The notes beneath the pieces are model-generated. The model was not told the DNA's origin. It was given only the letters and a program-made list of their open reading frames with translations, and did not search any database. A DNA stretch of 64,000 nt from Mesobacillus subterraneus. GTDB taxonomy: Bacteria > Bacillota > Bacilli > Bacillales > Cytobacillaceae. The stretch lies in assembly GCF_023715485.1 (NCBI RefSeq), contig NZ_JAMBOF010000003.1:124001-188000 (forward strand), given 5' to 3'. Made by a program: the position numbers and the translations under genes. Positions 1-8,885 of the stretch are shown one piece after another; the stretch's first letter is position 1, and every line of letters starts with the position of its first letter.

Positions 1-303
1 TCGTTAAAAACGCTGCCGAAACAATCCGATGATTGTGTCGATTGGATTTATGCCTATCTTAAATATTTCCCGTTCAGGGAGGATGAAATGCTCCTGTTCA
101 TGAGCTATCTCGCATTTCCTTCAGGAATCATACGCGTTGCGGAAACCTATCATCAGCGTAAAAAGGAAGTGGATGAAAGAAAGTTCGTCCAAAAGCTGCA
201 GCGGCAATACTGGCTTTTAAGCAATACAGGCTATGTTGTCACAAAAATAGATGAAATAGAGAGGCAAAAAAAGCAGGCACAACAAGAAGGAGCCGAGAGC
301 TAA
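1..303 (+). CDS. ysxE: YsxE/CotS-family spore coat-associated protein, 3' end only
   Basis: The reading frame is open from the first base and ends at a TAA, so this is the last 100 codons of a gene that starts outside the window. The visible part is rich in charged and aromatic residues and reads like the C-terminal helical part of the aminoglycoside-phosphotransferase/CotS fold; the nucleotide-binding core is not in the window. The name rests mostly on synteny: in Bacillus, ysxE (after spoVID) lies directly upstream of valS. YsxE is a spore coat protein made in the mother cell. A GC-rich hairpin overlaps its stop codon. Confidence 0.65.
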   Translation, partial: SLKTLPKQSDDCVDWIYAYLKYFPFREDEMLLFMSYLAFPSGIIRVAETYHQRKKEVDERKFVQKLQRQYWLLSNTGYVVTKIDEIERQKKQAQQEGAES

Positions 304-323
304 ACGATGCTCTAAGGCTCCTT
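287..323. terminator. Hairpin shared by the convergent ends of ysxE and the small membrane gene
   Basis: AAGGAGCC (287-294) pairs exactly with GGCTCCTT (316-323), with a further inner pairing of AGAGC and GCTCT. It covers the stop codons of the two convergent genes. There is no clear T-run on either side, so it may be a weak bidirectional terminator or an mRNA 3'-end stabiliser. Confidence 0.4.
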
Positions 324-516
324 AAACGATTTCAAATTTAATTGCCAAAGCAACCAGGATAAAAAGCGATAACAGGAAGACATCAAATGTTGTCGGGAAG
401 AAAAGGGTGCGGATCCCCTGAAAAACGCAAAAAGGAATGATTAATTGAGCACAGATAGCACGTGCTGTCCTCGCCCACCTCGGGAGTGTATATGGATTAT
501 ACCTTCGTCTCTTCAT
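322..516 (-). CDS. Small membrane protein of unknown function (64 aa)
   Basis: A short basic N-terminus (MKRRRYNPYTLPRWAR) is followed by two hydrophobic stretches, roughly residues 18-30 and 43-60, so this is probably a two-segment inner-membrane protein. I chose the third of three closely spaced ATGs because GGAGG lies 7-8 nt before it; the first ATG would overlap that Shine-Dalgarno sequence. It converges on ysxE and is divergent from the valS leader. A small basic membrane protein is common at this place in Bacillaceae, but I know of no function. It shows clean RBS and hydrophobicity evidence and no homology-based support here. Confidence 0.55.
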   Translation of the reverse strand: MKRRRYNPYTLPRWARTARAICAQLIIPFCVFQGIRTLFFPTTFDVFLLSLFILVALAIKFEIV

Positions 517-587
517 TGTCATCCCTCCAAACAATCAGTTTTCCCTTTTTTTATTCTATGAGCTGTTTGCCTAAAATGTGCTTTAAA

Positions 588-616
588 TTGGCACAACAAG
601 GCATGAAAAGTATAAA
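588..616 (+). promoter_or_regulatory. Predicted sigma-A promoter for the valS leader
   Basis: TTGGCA (588-593), a 17-bp spacer, then TATAAA (611-616); each hexamer matches consensus at 5 of 6 positions. Transcription from here would read through a hairpin at about 623-660 before the T-box. A second weaker candidate is TTGACG (641-646), 18 bp, TAGTAT (665-670). Confidence 0.5.
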
Positions 617-699
617 ATAATTAAAAAAAGGAAATGATGATTGACGTCATTCCCCTTTTTTGGGTAGTATATCTAATATACAAAAAGTTGTTTTCGCAT

Positions 700-1008
700 T
701 GATTGTGAAAGCAGCAAAGTTTACCAAAAAACACAATAAAGTTAGTGCTTTGACAGGGAAGAGTACATGATCACTCAGCTTTAAGAGAGGAAGACCAGTA
801 GCTGCGAGGTTTTCTAAGCTGAACAATGGAAGGTCGCCCTCGAGCATCGCCTGGGAACGGAATAGATTATTCCCAGTAACAGGCGACGGTGAAGAGCCGT
901 TATCCAGATTTGAGCCAGCAATTGAGGTATTTTTACGGTTGCTGGGAAAAAAGGTGGTACCGCGAACAAACTCCATTCGTCCTTTTATGGCGAATGGAGT
1001 TTTTTTAT
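700..1008 (+). ncRNA. T-box riboswitch controlling valS
   Basis: The diagnostic T-box AAGGTGGTACCGCG is at 951-964, directly before a terminator stem. Upstream, 750-830 has Stem I landmarks (GGAAGAGTA, then AGAGAGG and GCTGCGAGG on the distal arm). The tentative specifier is GTC (Val) at 833-835, consistent with the downstream gene. In this family, uncharged tRNA pairs with the specifier and with the T-box bulge, stabilises the antiterminator and lets RNA polymerase enter the synthetase gene. The left border is approximate and I did not fold the whole leader. Confidence 0.9.
970..1007 (+). terminator. T-box intrinsic terminator
   Basis: ACTCCATTCG (970-979) pairs with CGAATGGAGT (991-1000), followed by a run of seven T. 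The 5' arm overlaps the side of the antiterminator, giving the two exclusive structures expected of a T-box. Confidence 0.9.
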
Positions 1009-1068
1009 TTTATCAAAGGCTTTTGTAATGGAAGAGATTACGAAAAGAGTCTGACAGGAGGAAAAATG

Positions 1069-3708
1069 ATGGAAGAGAATTTGTCAATGCCGACTAAATA
1101 CGATCCGTCTTCGATTGAGCAGGGACGCTATGAATGGTGGATCAAAGGGAAGTTTTTCGAAGCGAAGGATGATGAAACGAAAAAGCCTTATACAATCGTC
1201 ATTCCGCCGCCAAACGTAACTGGCAAGCTTCACCTGGGCCATGCGTGGGACACAGCGCTTCAGGATATCCTTACCCGCATGAAGCGGATGCAGGGCTATG
1301 ATGTTCTATGGCTTCCAGGTATGGACCATGCCGGGATCGCCACACAGGCAAAGGTTGACGAGAAACTTCGCAGCCAGGGCATCAATCGCTATGAACTTGG
1401 CCGTGAAAAGTTCCTTGAAGAATCATGGAAATGGAAAGAGGAATACGCACAGCATATCCGTAAACAATGGTCAAAGCTTGGGCTCGGACTTGATTACAGC
1501 CGAGAGCGTTTCACATTGGATGAAGGGCTGTCAGATGCAGTTAAAGAAGTATTTGTTACCCTATATCGCAAAGGCCTCATTTACCGCGGGGAATACATCA
1601 TCAACTGGGACCCTGCAGCAAAAACGGCCCTGTCTGATATTGAGGTTATCCATAAAGATATCCAGGGTGCTTTCTATCACATGAGATATCCTCTGGCAGA
1701 CGGAAGCGGCCACATCGAAATCGCAACAACAAGACCGGAAACGATGCTTGGGGATACTGCGGTTGCTGTACACCCAGAGGATGACCGCTATAAGCATTTG
1801 ATTGGCAAGACCGTAATCCTGCCAATCGTCGGCCGTGAGATTCCGATTGTCGGCGATGATTATGTCGATATGGAATTCGGCTCTGGCGCAGTAAAAATCA
1901 CGCCTGCACATGACCCTAATGACTTTGAAATCGGCAACCGCCATAATCTTGAAAGAGTTCTTGTCATGAACGAAGATGGCTCAATGAATGCAAGAGCGGG
2001 CAAATATCAAGGTATGGACCGTTTTGAGTGCCGCAAGCAAATCGTCAAGGATCTCCAGGACGAAGGCGTACTGTTCAAAATTGAAGAGCACATGCATTCA
2101 GTAGGACATTCTGAGCGAAGCGGAGCAGTAGTTGAGCCGTATCTATCTACTCAATGGTTCGTTAAAATGCAGCCGCTTGCTGATGAAGCAATCGCCCTCC
2201 AGAGCAAAGAGGAGAAAGTTAACTTCGTACCTGAGCGCTTTGAAAATACCTATATGCGCTGGATGGAAAACATCCGTGACTGGTGTATTTCCCGTCAGCT
2301 ATGGTGGGGCCACCGGATTCCAGCCTGGTACCATAAGGAAACTGGGGAAGTTTACGTTGATCACCAGCCTCCTGCAGATCCTGAAAATTGGGAGCAGGAT
2401 AATGATGTTCTTGATACATGGTTCAGTTCGGCACTATGGCCGTTCTCAACAATGGGCTGGCCGAATGAGGAAGCAGCGGATTATAAGAGATACTATCCTT
2501 CTGATGCCCTTGTAACAGGCTATGACATCATTGCCTTCTGGGTATCAAGGATGATTTTCCAGGGCCTTGAGTTCACTGGACAGAGACCATTCAAGGATGT
2601 ACTGATTCACGGCCTCGTTCGTGCAGAGGACGGCCGGAAGATGAGTAAGTCGCTTGGCAACGGCGTTGACCCGATGGATGTCATCGATCAATACGGCGCT
2701 GACTCTCTCCGCTACTTCCTGACTACAGGAAGCTCTCCTGGGCAGGACCTTCGCTACAGCACGGAGAAGGTTGAAGCAACCTGGAACTTCGCGAATAAAA
2801 TTTGGAATGCATCACGTTTTGCGTTGATGAACATGAACGGGCTTAAATATGAGGAAATCGATTTGAGCGGCGAGAAATCTGTAGCTGACAAGTGGATTTT
2901 AACAAGACTGAACGAAACGATCGAAACTGTAACAAGACTGTCTGACCGCTATGAGTTTGGTGAAGTAGGCAGAGCGCTTTATAACTTCATCTGGGACGAT
3001 TTCTGCGACTGGTATATCGAAATGGCGAAGCTTCCGCTTTATGGGGAAGACGAAGCTGCCAAGAAGACAACCAGATCGATCCTTGCATATGTTCTTGATA
3101 ACACAATGCGATTGCTCCACCCATTCATGCCGTTCATTACCGAGGAAATCTGGCAGAACCTTCCACACCAGGGTGAGTCAATTACGATTGCAAGCTGGCC
3201 GCAGGTTGATCCAGCATTAACAGATCGTGAAGCTGCTGAGGATATGAAACTGCTCGTTGAAGTCATCCGTGCAGTAAGGAACATTCGCTCTGAGGTGAAC
3301 ACACCGCTTAGCAAGAAGGTTGATATGTTCCTGAAAGCAAAGGACGAAAAAACTCTCGGCACACTCGAAAATAACCGAGGCTATATCGTTCGCTTCTGTA
3401 ATCCTGAGAACCTTGAGATCGGCATTGAGGTGAACGGGCCAGAAAAAGCGATGACAGCCGTTGTAACAGGGCTGGAGATCATCATGCCGCTTGAAGGTCT
3501 CATCAATATCGATGAAGAAATCGCCCGCCTTCAAAAGGAAAAAGAGAAGCTGGACAAAGAAGTAGAACGTGTCCAGAAGAAGCTTTCTAACGAAGGATTT
3601 GTTAAAAAAGCTCCTGATAAAGTCATTGAAGAAGAACGTGCCAAGGAAAAGGATTATGTTGAAAAACGTGCTGCAGTCGAAGCGCGCATCAATGAATTAA
3701 GAAGCTAA
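1069..3708 (+). CDS. valS: Valyl-tRNA synthetase
   Basis: Class I aminoacyl-tRNA synthetase that charges tRNA-Val with valine in the cytoplasm and edits mischarged threonine. The HIGH signature is HLGH (residues 55-58) after PPPNVTG, and KMSKS is at residues 524-528. The CP1 editing domain lies between them, followed by an anticodon-binding domain and the C-terminal coiled coil (about residues 805-879) typical of ValRS. At 879 residues it is full length. Two ATGs are adjacent (1066, 1069); the second gives 7 nt spacing to AGGAGG. The frame is open further upstream, but that would put the start inside the T-box terminator, so I reject it. Expression is controlled by the leader. Confidence 0.97.
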   Translation: MEENLSMPTKYDPSSIEQGRYEWWIKGKFFEAKDDETKKPYTIVIPPPNVTGKLHLGHAWDTALQDILTRMKRMQGYDVLWLPGMDHAGIATQAKVDEKLRSQGINRYELGREKFLEESWKWKEEYAQHIRKQWSKLGLGLDYSRERFTLDEGLSDAVKEVFVTLYRKGLIYRGEYIINWDPAAKTALSDIEVIHKDIQGAFYHMRYPLADGSGHIEIATTRPETMLGDTAVAVHPEDDRYKHLIGKTVILPIVGREIPIVGDDYVDMEFGSGAVKITPAHDPNDFEIGNRHNLERVLVMNEDGSMNARAGKYQGMDRFECRKQIVKDLQDEGVLFKIEEHMHSVGHSERSGAVVEPYLSTQWFVKMQPLADEAIALQSKEEKVNFVPERFENTYMRWMENIRDWCISRQLWWGHRIPAWYHKETGEVYVDHQPPADPENWEQDNDVLDTWFSSALWPFSTMGWPNEEAADYKRYYPSDALVTGYDIIAFWVSRMIFQGLEFTGQRPFKDVLIHGLVRAEDGRKMSKSLGNGVDPMDVIDQYGADSLRYFLTTGSSPGQDLRYSTEKVEATWNFANKIWNASRFALMNMNGLKYEEIDLSGEKSVADKWILTRLNETIETVTRLSDRYEFGEVGRALYNFIWDDFCDWYIEMAKLPLYGEDEAAKKTTRSILAYVLDNTMRLLHPFMPFITEEIWQNLPHQGESITIASWPQVDPALTDREAAEDMKLLVEVIRAVRNIRSEVNTPLSKKVDMFLKAKDEKTLGTLENNRGYIVRFCNPENLEIGIEVNGPEKAMTAVVTGLEIIMPLEGLINIDEEIARLQKEKEKLDKEVERVQKKLSNEGFVKKAPDKVIEEERAKEKDYVEKRAAVEARINELRS

Positions 3709-3731
3709 TTACATCGGGATATGAAAAACTT

Positions 3732-3759
3732 GAAGGCGAACCAATTTTGGTTCGTCTTC
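3732..3759 (+). other. Hairpin in the valS-folC gap
   Basis: GAAGGCGAACCA (3732-3743) pairs with TGGTTCGTCTTC (3748-3759) with one G-U pair and a 4-nt loop. There is no T-run, so this is more likely a processing or stability element between valS and folC than a terminator. The folC start follows after 21 nt. Confidence 0.4.
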
Positions 3760-3780
3760 ATCTTGAAATGAGGTGCTAAC

Positions 3781-5094
3781 ATGTTTAATACATATGAACA
3801 AGCAATCGATTGGATCCATGCGAGGCTGAGGCTCGGAATCAAGCCCGGACTGACACGAATGGAATGGATGCTCAAAAAGCTGGATCATCCTGAAAGAAGG
3901 ATCAAAACGATCCATGTAGGTGGTACCAACGGAAAAGGCTCGACTGTCACATTCCTGCGTTCCATCCTGGAGTCAGCCGGATACCGGGTAGGGACTTTTA
4001 CCTCTCCATACTTCGAACAGTTTAATGAGCGTATCAGCATGAACGGCAAGCCAATCAGCGACGATGAGCTGATTGAACTGACAAATGTAATCAAGCCGCT
4101 TGCAGACGAATTAGATAAAACGGAGTTAGGCGGCCCAACTGAATTCGAAGTCATCACGGCAATGTCGATTTATTACTTTGCCAAACTCTCTCCCGTGGAC
4201 GTAGTCATTTACGAGGTGGGACTTGGCGGCAGATTCGATTCGACGAATGTCATCCATCCGCTGCTATCGATTATCACAAGCATCGGCCTCGATCATACTG
4301 CCATTCTTGGTGACACATATGAAGAAATTGCTTTCGAAAAGGCGGGTATCATCAAAAATGGCGTAAGTGTTATTACCGGAGTGAAGCAGCCTCAAGCCTT
4401 AGAGGTGATTCGAAACAAAGCAGCTGAGCTTAAGTCGCCAATGTACCAGCTGGGAGAAGACTTTTTCACTAATTCCCGAACATCATTAAAAAATGGGGAG
4501 CAATTTTCATTTTCAAGCATGTTCAACAAATATGAATTGCTTGAGACTTCGATGATCGGCTCCCACCAGGTCGATAATGCGTCATTGGCTTTAATGGCTT
4601 CACAAATACTTGCGAATTACTATTCTTTCATCATCGAAGACGCGCACATCCGGGATGGTTTGAAAAAGGCATACTGGCCAGGCAGGCTAGAAATTTTAAG
4701 TGATCATCCCTTTGTCCTCATAGATGGTGCACATAATGAAGAAGGAATTCATGCACTGGTCAGTGAAATAAAATCTCGATTTGCCGATAAAAAGATTAGT
4801 ATCCTTTTTGCAGCACTAAAGGACAAGAAATTGGATAAGATAATCGCGACTCTCAAAGAGGCTGCGGACGAGCTGACCTTCACTACGTTCGATTTTCCGA
4901 GAGCGGCCAGGGCTGAAGAATTGCTGGAAGTCAGCAAAAATAATGCCGATCAAGCAGTAACAAATAATTACCAAGAATTCATCGAACATAAATTAAATGC
5001 ATTGGAAGAGAATGAAATCTTTTTGGTAACAGGCTCCCTCTACTTCCTGTCAGAAGCAAAACCTGTAATTGCAAGGTTATTGAAAAATAAATAA
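3781..5094 (+). CDS. folC: Bifunctional folylpolyglutamate/dihydrofolate synthase
   Basis: Cytoplasmic Mur-ligase-fold enzyme that adds glutamate to dihydropteroate or tetrahydrofolates with ATP, the last step of folate synthesis and the step that retains folates in the cell. The P-loop GGTNGKGS is at residues 47-54, followed by the folate/Mg loop (TSPYFEQFNERI) and, near residue 320, the IDGAHN motif of the C-terminal glutamate-ligase domain. The 437-residue length is normal. The start ATG follows GAGGTG. It lies downstream of valS as in B. subtilis and is probably cotranscribed, since no terminator lies between them. Confidence 0.95.
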   Translation: MFNTYEQAIDWIHARLRLGIKPGLTRMEWMLKKLDHPERRIKTIHVGGTNGKGSTVTFLRSILESAGYRVGTFTSPYFEQFNERISMNGKPISDDELIELTNVIKPLADELDKTELGGPTEFEVITAMSIYYFAKLSPVDVVIYEVGLGGRFDSTNVIHPLLSIITSIGLDHTAILGDTYEEIAFEKAGIIKNGVSVITGVKQPQALEVIRNKAAELKSPMYQLGEDFFTNSRTSLKNGEQFSFSSMFNKYELLETSMIGSHQVDNASLALMASQILANYYSFIIEDAHIRDGLKKAYWPGRLEILSDHPFVLIDGAHNEEGIHALVSEIKSRFADKKISILFAALKDKKLDKIIATLKEAADELTFTTFDFPRAARAEELLEVSKNNADQAVTNNYQEFIEHKLNALEENEIFLVTGSLYFLSEAKPVIARLLKNK

Positions 5095-5107
5095 GAAAAT
5101 TATGACA

Positions 5108-5135
5108 TTGAACAAAAAGTTTGCTAAACTATTAA
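5108..5135 (+). promoter_or_regulatory. Possible promoter for the diguanylate cyclase gene
   Basis: TTGAAC (5108-5113), 16 bp, TATTAA (5130-5135). The -35 is 5 of 6 and the -10 is 4 of 6. No terminator separates the gene from folC, so readthrough is also possible. Confidence 0.3.
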
Positions 5136-5175
5136 AAAAACGTGACTTTTTACCTAAGAGAGTGGGGGTGGGCAG

Positions 5176-6894
5176 ATGAAAGTTTCACCAATTATTAGAC
5201 AATCAATCTGGATTGCCTGGCTGCTGATCGTTCCGATCGGAATCTGGATAACTTATGAAGTCCACCCACCTTCAAGTGAGATATCAGTATGGGAAGTGCT
5301 GCCGTTCCTGATTTTGATGTCAGTAGTGGCAGCCATGCCAATGGTGGTTAACAATACGCCAATTTTCTTAATCCAGTGGGTCTCGCTCGCTGTTTTCCTT
5401 ACATATGGAATTTTTGTTGAAATGATCTTGATGCAGATTTCAGTGCTGATCCTCTTAATGAGACTTCGGGTCCAAAAGTCTGATGCATATAGGTTTCCCC
5501 TGAACTCGTTAATGTTCTTTATTGTGTCATTATTAAGCGGCTTAATGTTTTATACCCTTGGAGGGTCCCATGGCGACCATTTGACGAAAGATCCATACAA
5601 TCTGTTCCTTGGTACTGTATATGGAATCAGTAATTATGGAGTCAATACAATTTTCCTTGTATTATTGCAAGCGTTCGTCTTAAAACTGAAGGGTCCTTAT
5701 TTCGGGAAAGATTTTATATGGGAAACTGTAACAACCCTCATCACATTCCCGATAGGTTTTGTGCTTTATGAGCTATATAGAGAGATGGGCCTGATGTCGC
5801 TATTGTTTGTCGGGATCCCGTTTGCAAGCTTATCTATCATTCTCAGTCTCTATTATTCCAGCGATAAGGTGAACCAGTTTTTGCAGAGTGCCGCAGAAAT
5901 AGGGCACGAGCTGGCTGAAAGGCTGAAAGCTGACGAGGTACTTGATCTATTTGTCCAGAAGCTGATTGAGATGCTCCCGGTTGATTATGCATACATACTC
6001 GATGTTGTAGACGGCAAAGAATTGAAATTGATTCATAAGATTGAATTTGGGGAAGTCCTCGAACCGGTTGCCAACCCTTTAAGAAAAGGTGAGGGAATCA
6101 GCGGGCTTGTATGGGCAGAGAAAAAGCCCGTCCTCTTCAATTCAAAAAACGAGTGGAAGCAAATTAATTCAGGCTATGTCCCGCATAGCGCGGAAAGCAT
6201 TCTTAGCGTTCCGATCGTTCGCAACAACCAAGTTGTCGGCGTACTCGTGCTGGCTGCAAACAAAAAAAGAGCATTTGAAAAATCGCAGCTGATGATTGTC
6301 GATATCCTTTGCTCACACTTTGCGATCGCAGTTGAAAACGCCCGACACCATGAGAAAACGAAAGAGAATAGCGAACGGTGCGCGCTAACGGGTCTTTATA
6401 ATTATCGCTACTTCGAAAATTTGCTGACTTCCGAATTCGAAAAGCTGCAGTTCGGCCAAAGAGACCTGCTATCACTGATCCTGCTGGATATCGACCATTT
6501 CAAGTCCGTCAATGATACTTACGGCCATCAAAGCGGAAATGAGATTCTAATAGAGCTCGCTCAACGCCTGAATGAAAGAATCGGAGATATCGGAACGGTG
6601 GCCCGCTACGGAGGGGAAGAATTCGTCATCCTTCTGCCAGACATGATGAAAGGCGATGCCTTTAAACTAGCAGAGCAGATCCGGCTGCTTATTGCCAACA
6701 AGCCGTTCACCCTCCTGCAATCAATGGATGAAGAAGGAAAGCAGCTGCTAGTCAACATCACCGCATCAATCGGCGTAGCAACCGCACCCCACGACGCCGA
6801 TGATTCATTGGCATTGATCAGGCACGCAGACCGTGCACTTTATGTAGGTGCAAAGCGATCCGGACGGAACAGGGTTGCAGAATATGTAAAATAA
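5176..6894 (+). CDS. Membrane GAF-GGDEF diguanylate cyclase
   Basis: Predicted to make cyclic di-GMP from two GTP at the membrane. Residues 10-228 contain about seven hydrophobic segments of a sensor module I cannot name. A GAF domain follows (about 235-390), then a GGDEF domain (about 400-565). The catalytic signature is GGEEF at 479-483, with the metal/substrate block DIDHFKSVNDTYGH about 50 residues earlier, so the cyclase should be active. The residues where the inhibitory RxxD I-site normally sits are Gly and Gly, so product inhibition by the usual route is unlikely. GGGGGTG precedes the ATG. It has its own terminator and lies directly upstream of the pilus operon, whose PilB has c-di-GMP-binding-type motifs. 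Confidence 0.88.
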   Translation: MKVSPIIRQSIWIAWLLIVPIGIWITYEVHPPSSEISVWEVLPFLILMSVVAAMPMVVNNTPIFLIQWVSLAVFLTYGIFVEMILMQISVLILLMRLRVQKSDAYRFPLNSLMFFIVSLLSGLMFYTLGGSHGDHLTKDPYNLFLGTVYGISNYGVNTIFLVLLQAFVLKLKGPYFGKDFIWETVTTLITFPIGFVLYELYREMGLMSLLFVGIPFASLSIILSLYYSSDKVNQFLQSAAEIGHELAERLKADEVLDLFVQKLIEMLPVDYAYILDVVDGKELKLIHKIEFGEVLEPVANPLRKGEGISGLVWAEKKPVLFNSKNEWKQINSGYVPHSAESILSVPIVRNNQVVGVLVLAANKKRAFEKSQLMIVDILCSHFAIAVENARHHEKTKENSERCALTGLYNYRYFENLLTSEFEKLQFGQRDLLSLILLDIDHFKSVNDTYGHQSGNEILIELAQRLNERIGDIGTVARYGGEEFVILLPDMMKGDAFKLAEQIRLLIANKPFTLLQSMDEEGKQLLVNITASIGVATAPHDADDSLALIRHADRALYVGAKRSGRNRVAEYVK

Positions 6895-6897
6895 ACG

Positions 6898-6927
6898 AAA
6901 TACCACTTTTAAAAGGTGGTATTTTTT
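6898..6927 (+). terminator. Terminator after the diguanylate cyclase gene
   Basis: AAATACCAC(TTTT) pairs with (AAAAG)GTGGTATTT, ending in six T (6922-6927). It separates the cyclase from the pilus genes transcriptionally. Confidence 0.85.
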
Positions 6928-6972
6928 CTTATCAATTATCTTTTGATTATTGTTTATTGCTGCAGATTCATA

Positions 6973-7002
6973 GTGTCATATACTGTCGTTTGCTAGTATA
7001 AT
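6973..7002 (+). promoter_or_regulatory. Predicted promoter of the type IV pilus operon
   Basis: A perfect TATAAT lies at 6997-7002, with GTGTCA (6973-6978) 18 bp upstream as a weak -35. It lies between the preceding terminator and the first minor pilin gene, so it is the natural start of the operon. The weak -35 suggests activation or low basal use. Confidence 0.5.
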
Positions 7003-7049
7003 AGGAAGAAAGTATGAGTCTTTGACGAATAGAAAGGAGCGGCCAATCG

Positions 7050-7481
7050 ATGCATACACGACTAAATCAACAAGGTTATCATTTGCTTGAGATTACTCTT
7101 GGAGTCGCGCTGCTGTCTATCGTACTCCTAACATTCGCGGGATTTTTCCTACAGGCAAAGATTTTTAATTCAGATAATGAAGAAAGAAGTTCTGCTGCAC
7201 AGCTAAGCCAGGAAATTTTACATATAGTGAAAAAGTCGCCTTATAGTACAGATTTAACAATTAAGGATTGGAATCTATTATATGGTGCTGATTTCTCATC
7301 CAGTGAACGATTTTACATTGAAGTTGGAGAAAAAAGGTATTATCCTGATGTCAAAATCATGCATGCTGACTCATTCAATGATAATCTGCCGGATGATTTG
7401 AATTTAGTAGTTGTTTCAATACAAGAAAAAGAAGCTGAGTCATATAAAACTGTGTACGAAACATTTGGCTACAAGGAGTGA
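7050..7481 (+). CDS. Type IV minor pilin-like protein (PilV-like)
   Basis: A short basic leader (MHTRLNQQG) is followed by a class III prepilin cleavage site, G^YHLLE, with Gly at -1 and Glu at +5, then about 20 hydrophobic residues: a type IV pilin N-terminus. The C-terminal part (about residues 35-143) is a small extracytoplasmic domain without cysteines. The first residue after cleavage is Tyr rather than the usual Phe/Met. The ATG follows AAAGGAG. It is the first gene of the pilus operon, where minor pilins that prime assembly are usually encoded. Function is inferred from the N-terminus and the neighbours. Confidence 0.75.
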   Translation: MHTRLNQQGYHLLEITLGVALLSIVLLTFAGFFLQAKIFNSDNEERSSAAQLSQEILHIVKKSPYSTDLTIKDWNLLYGADFSSSERFYIEVGEKRYYPDVKIMHADSFNDNLPDDLNLVVVSIQEKEAESYKTVYETFGYKE

Positions 7482-7488
7482 ACCCTGG

Positions 7489-7911
7489 ATGAAGAGGAAT
7501 GGTTTTACCCTTGTTGAATTATTAGCAGCTCTGGCATTGACAGGAATTATCATTGTCCTTGTATTCTCTGTTTTGCAAACAGGTATTAAACAGGGAGAAA
7601 GTAGTAAAAAAGATGCGTTCCTTCAGCAGGAAGCACAACTAATTGCCAACACAATCCGGAATAAACACCTGAAAGAATCTGCTTATCAACTTGAAATAAA
7701 AGCGGATGAAGTGTTAATTGATGGAAAGGCCATTTCCAAGAGTTATATCTATAAGGCGGAAATAGTCTATGAAAACCATATATATGTAGGAGAACGATTA
7801 CAAATCGATACTAAATTGCCTCTAGAGTTAACATTGATGATAAAAAAAGGAGAACACGCCTTTACGTTGAGAACTCTATTTGCAAGGGGAATTTCTGATG
7901 AGGAAAAATGA
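7489..7911 (+). CDS. Type IV minor pilin-like protein (PilW/GspJ-like)
   Basis: Begins MKRNG^FTLVELLAALALTG, a canonical prepilin site with Phe+1 and Glu+5 and a long hydrophobic helix (to about residue 26). The remainder is a small domain of about 110 residues without cysteines. I chose the ATG at 7489, which has AAGGAG upstream and gives a 5-residue leader; the frame opens earlier, inside the previous gene, but that start would bury the signal. Substrate of the prepilin peptidase encoded later in the operon. It overlaps the next pilin gene by 14 nt. Confidence 0.8.
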   Translation: MKRNGFTLVELLAALALTGIIIVLVFSVLQTGIKQGESSKKDAFLQQEAQLIANTIRNKHLKESAYQLEIKADEVLIDGKAISKSYIYKAEIVYENHIYVGERLQIDTKLPLELTLMIKKGEHAFTLRTLFARGISDEEK

Positions 7912-8866
7912 ACAGGGATCAGTGCTGCTAGTGGTGTTGTTAATGATGACGGTATTTTCCATCATCGGAATTACCATTGTTGGTATGGCTGCTAATAACT
8001 CAAAACAGATAGCCCATACTGGAAGTGGAATAAAAGCTACAAATCTTGCGGAGATGGGTGTGACCCATATGAAGCGGGAGGCAGCTAAATTAATTGCAAA
8101 AAATAAAATAGCTTCATTATCAGATACCGAAAAAGCGCTTCGATATAAACTGCCGCTAATAAACGCTTTCAAAGTAAAAAAGAATAAATCCTACCCACTA
8201 TACAAAATTGAAGATGTAGAAATAACTTCTTCCACCCTACAGGGGCAAGAGGATATAAAGATTACCTTTACTTCAATTGGATTAGCAGAAGACCAACAAG
8301 AAAGTAGGATATCCGCCGAGTTGAATATTTCAAGGGGAGAACTTGACGGAAGGTTTCCTGACCCAGACAACGAAATGGTAGTAAAGGATGTTGATTCGAT
8401 TAATTACAGAGGGCCTTTTAATACCCCTCTGTTGTTTACCTCTCATGTGGAAATACCTTCAAACCATGATCCGGTTTTTATAAAGGACACCTATTTTATG
8501 AAGGGATTCACAGCGAATTCTAACACAGAATTGAAATTTGAAAGCAATCTTTTTTTAAAAGGAGATTCGTTTATTGATAGTAATAGCGAAGTTATCGTTT
8601 ACGGAGACACTTATATCGAAAACATTGATGTAAAACAGAATAAACAAGAGAACGGAAACCAGGGGCTTCTTTGTATAGAAGGCACTTTAAAGATTTATGG
8701 GAAAGTGGAAGGGACGGTTACTACCACCTCCCAAAGTTGTGGAGCAATTGCATCGGCCAAACATTATGGTGGAATTTACGCTAAGAAAGTTATTTATTAT
8801 CCTAAGGAGACCCAAACACCTGAATGGGATGTTAATAGAATGCTCCTTGATGCATCGTATCAGTAA
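7898..8866 (+). CDS. PilX-like minor pilin without Glu5
   Basis: Begins MRKNEQG^SVLLVVLLMMTVFS, matching the PilX N-terminal pattern: Gly-1 followed by a continuous hydrophobic helix, but Val rather than Glu at +5. Known pilins without Glu5 (GspK, PilX types) tend to sit at the fibre tip. The mature part, about 290 residues, is large for a minor pilin; its second half (about residues 170-300) shows short alternating polar/hydrophobic strands with Gly turns, suggesting a beta-helix or beta-sandwich head. Two Cys near residues 258 and 283 could form a disulfide. Start chosen at 7898, 7 nt after AAGGGGA. Confidence 0.72.
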   Translation: MRKNEQGSVLLVVLLMMTVFSIIGITIVGMAANNSKQIAHTGSGIKATNLAEMGVTHMKREAAKLIAKNKIASLSDTEKALRYKLPLINAFKVKKNKSYPLYKIEDVEITSSTLQGQEDIKITFTSIGLAEDQQESRISAELNISRGELDGRFPDPDNEMVVKDVDSINYRGPFNTPLLFTSHVEIPSNHDPVFIKDTYFMKGFTANSNTELKFESNLFLKGDSFIDSNSEVIVYGDTYIENIDVKQNKQENGNQGLLCIEGTLKIYGKVEGTVTTTSQSCGAIASAKHYGGIYAKKVIYYPKETQTPEWDVNRMLLDASYQ

Positions 8867-8885
8867 CCATAAATGAGGTGTGGAA

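Noticed and set aside
647-976. 109-codon minus-strand frame across the valS leader
   Set aside because: It is the complement of the T-box riboswitch; conserved RNA features explain the sequence.
889-1068. Upstream extension of valS (60 extra codons)
   Set aside because: It would be translated from inside the T-box and its terminator; the correct start has AGGAGG and gives normal ValRS length.
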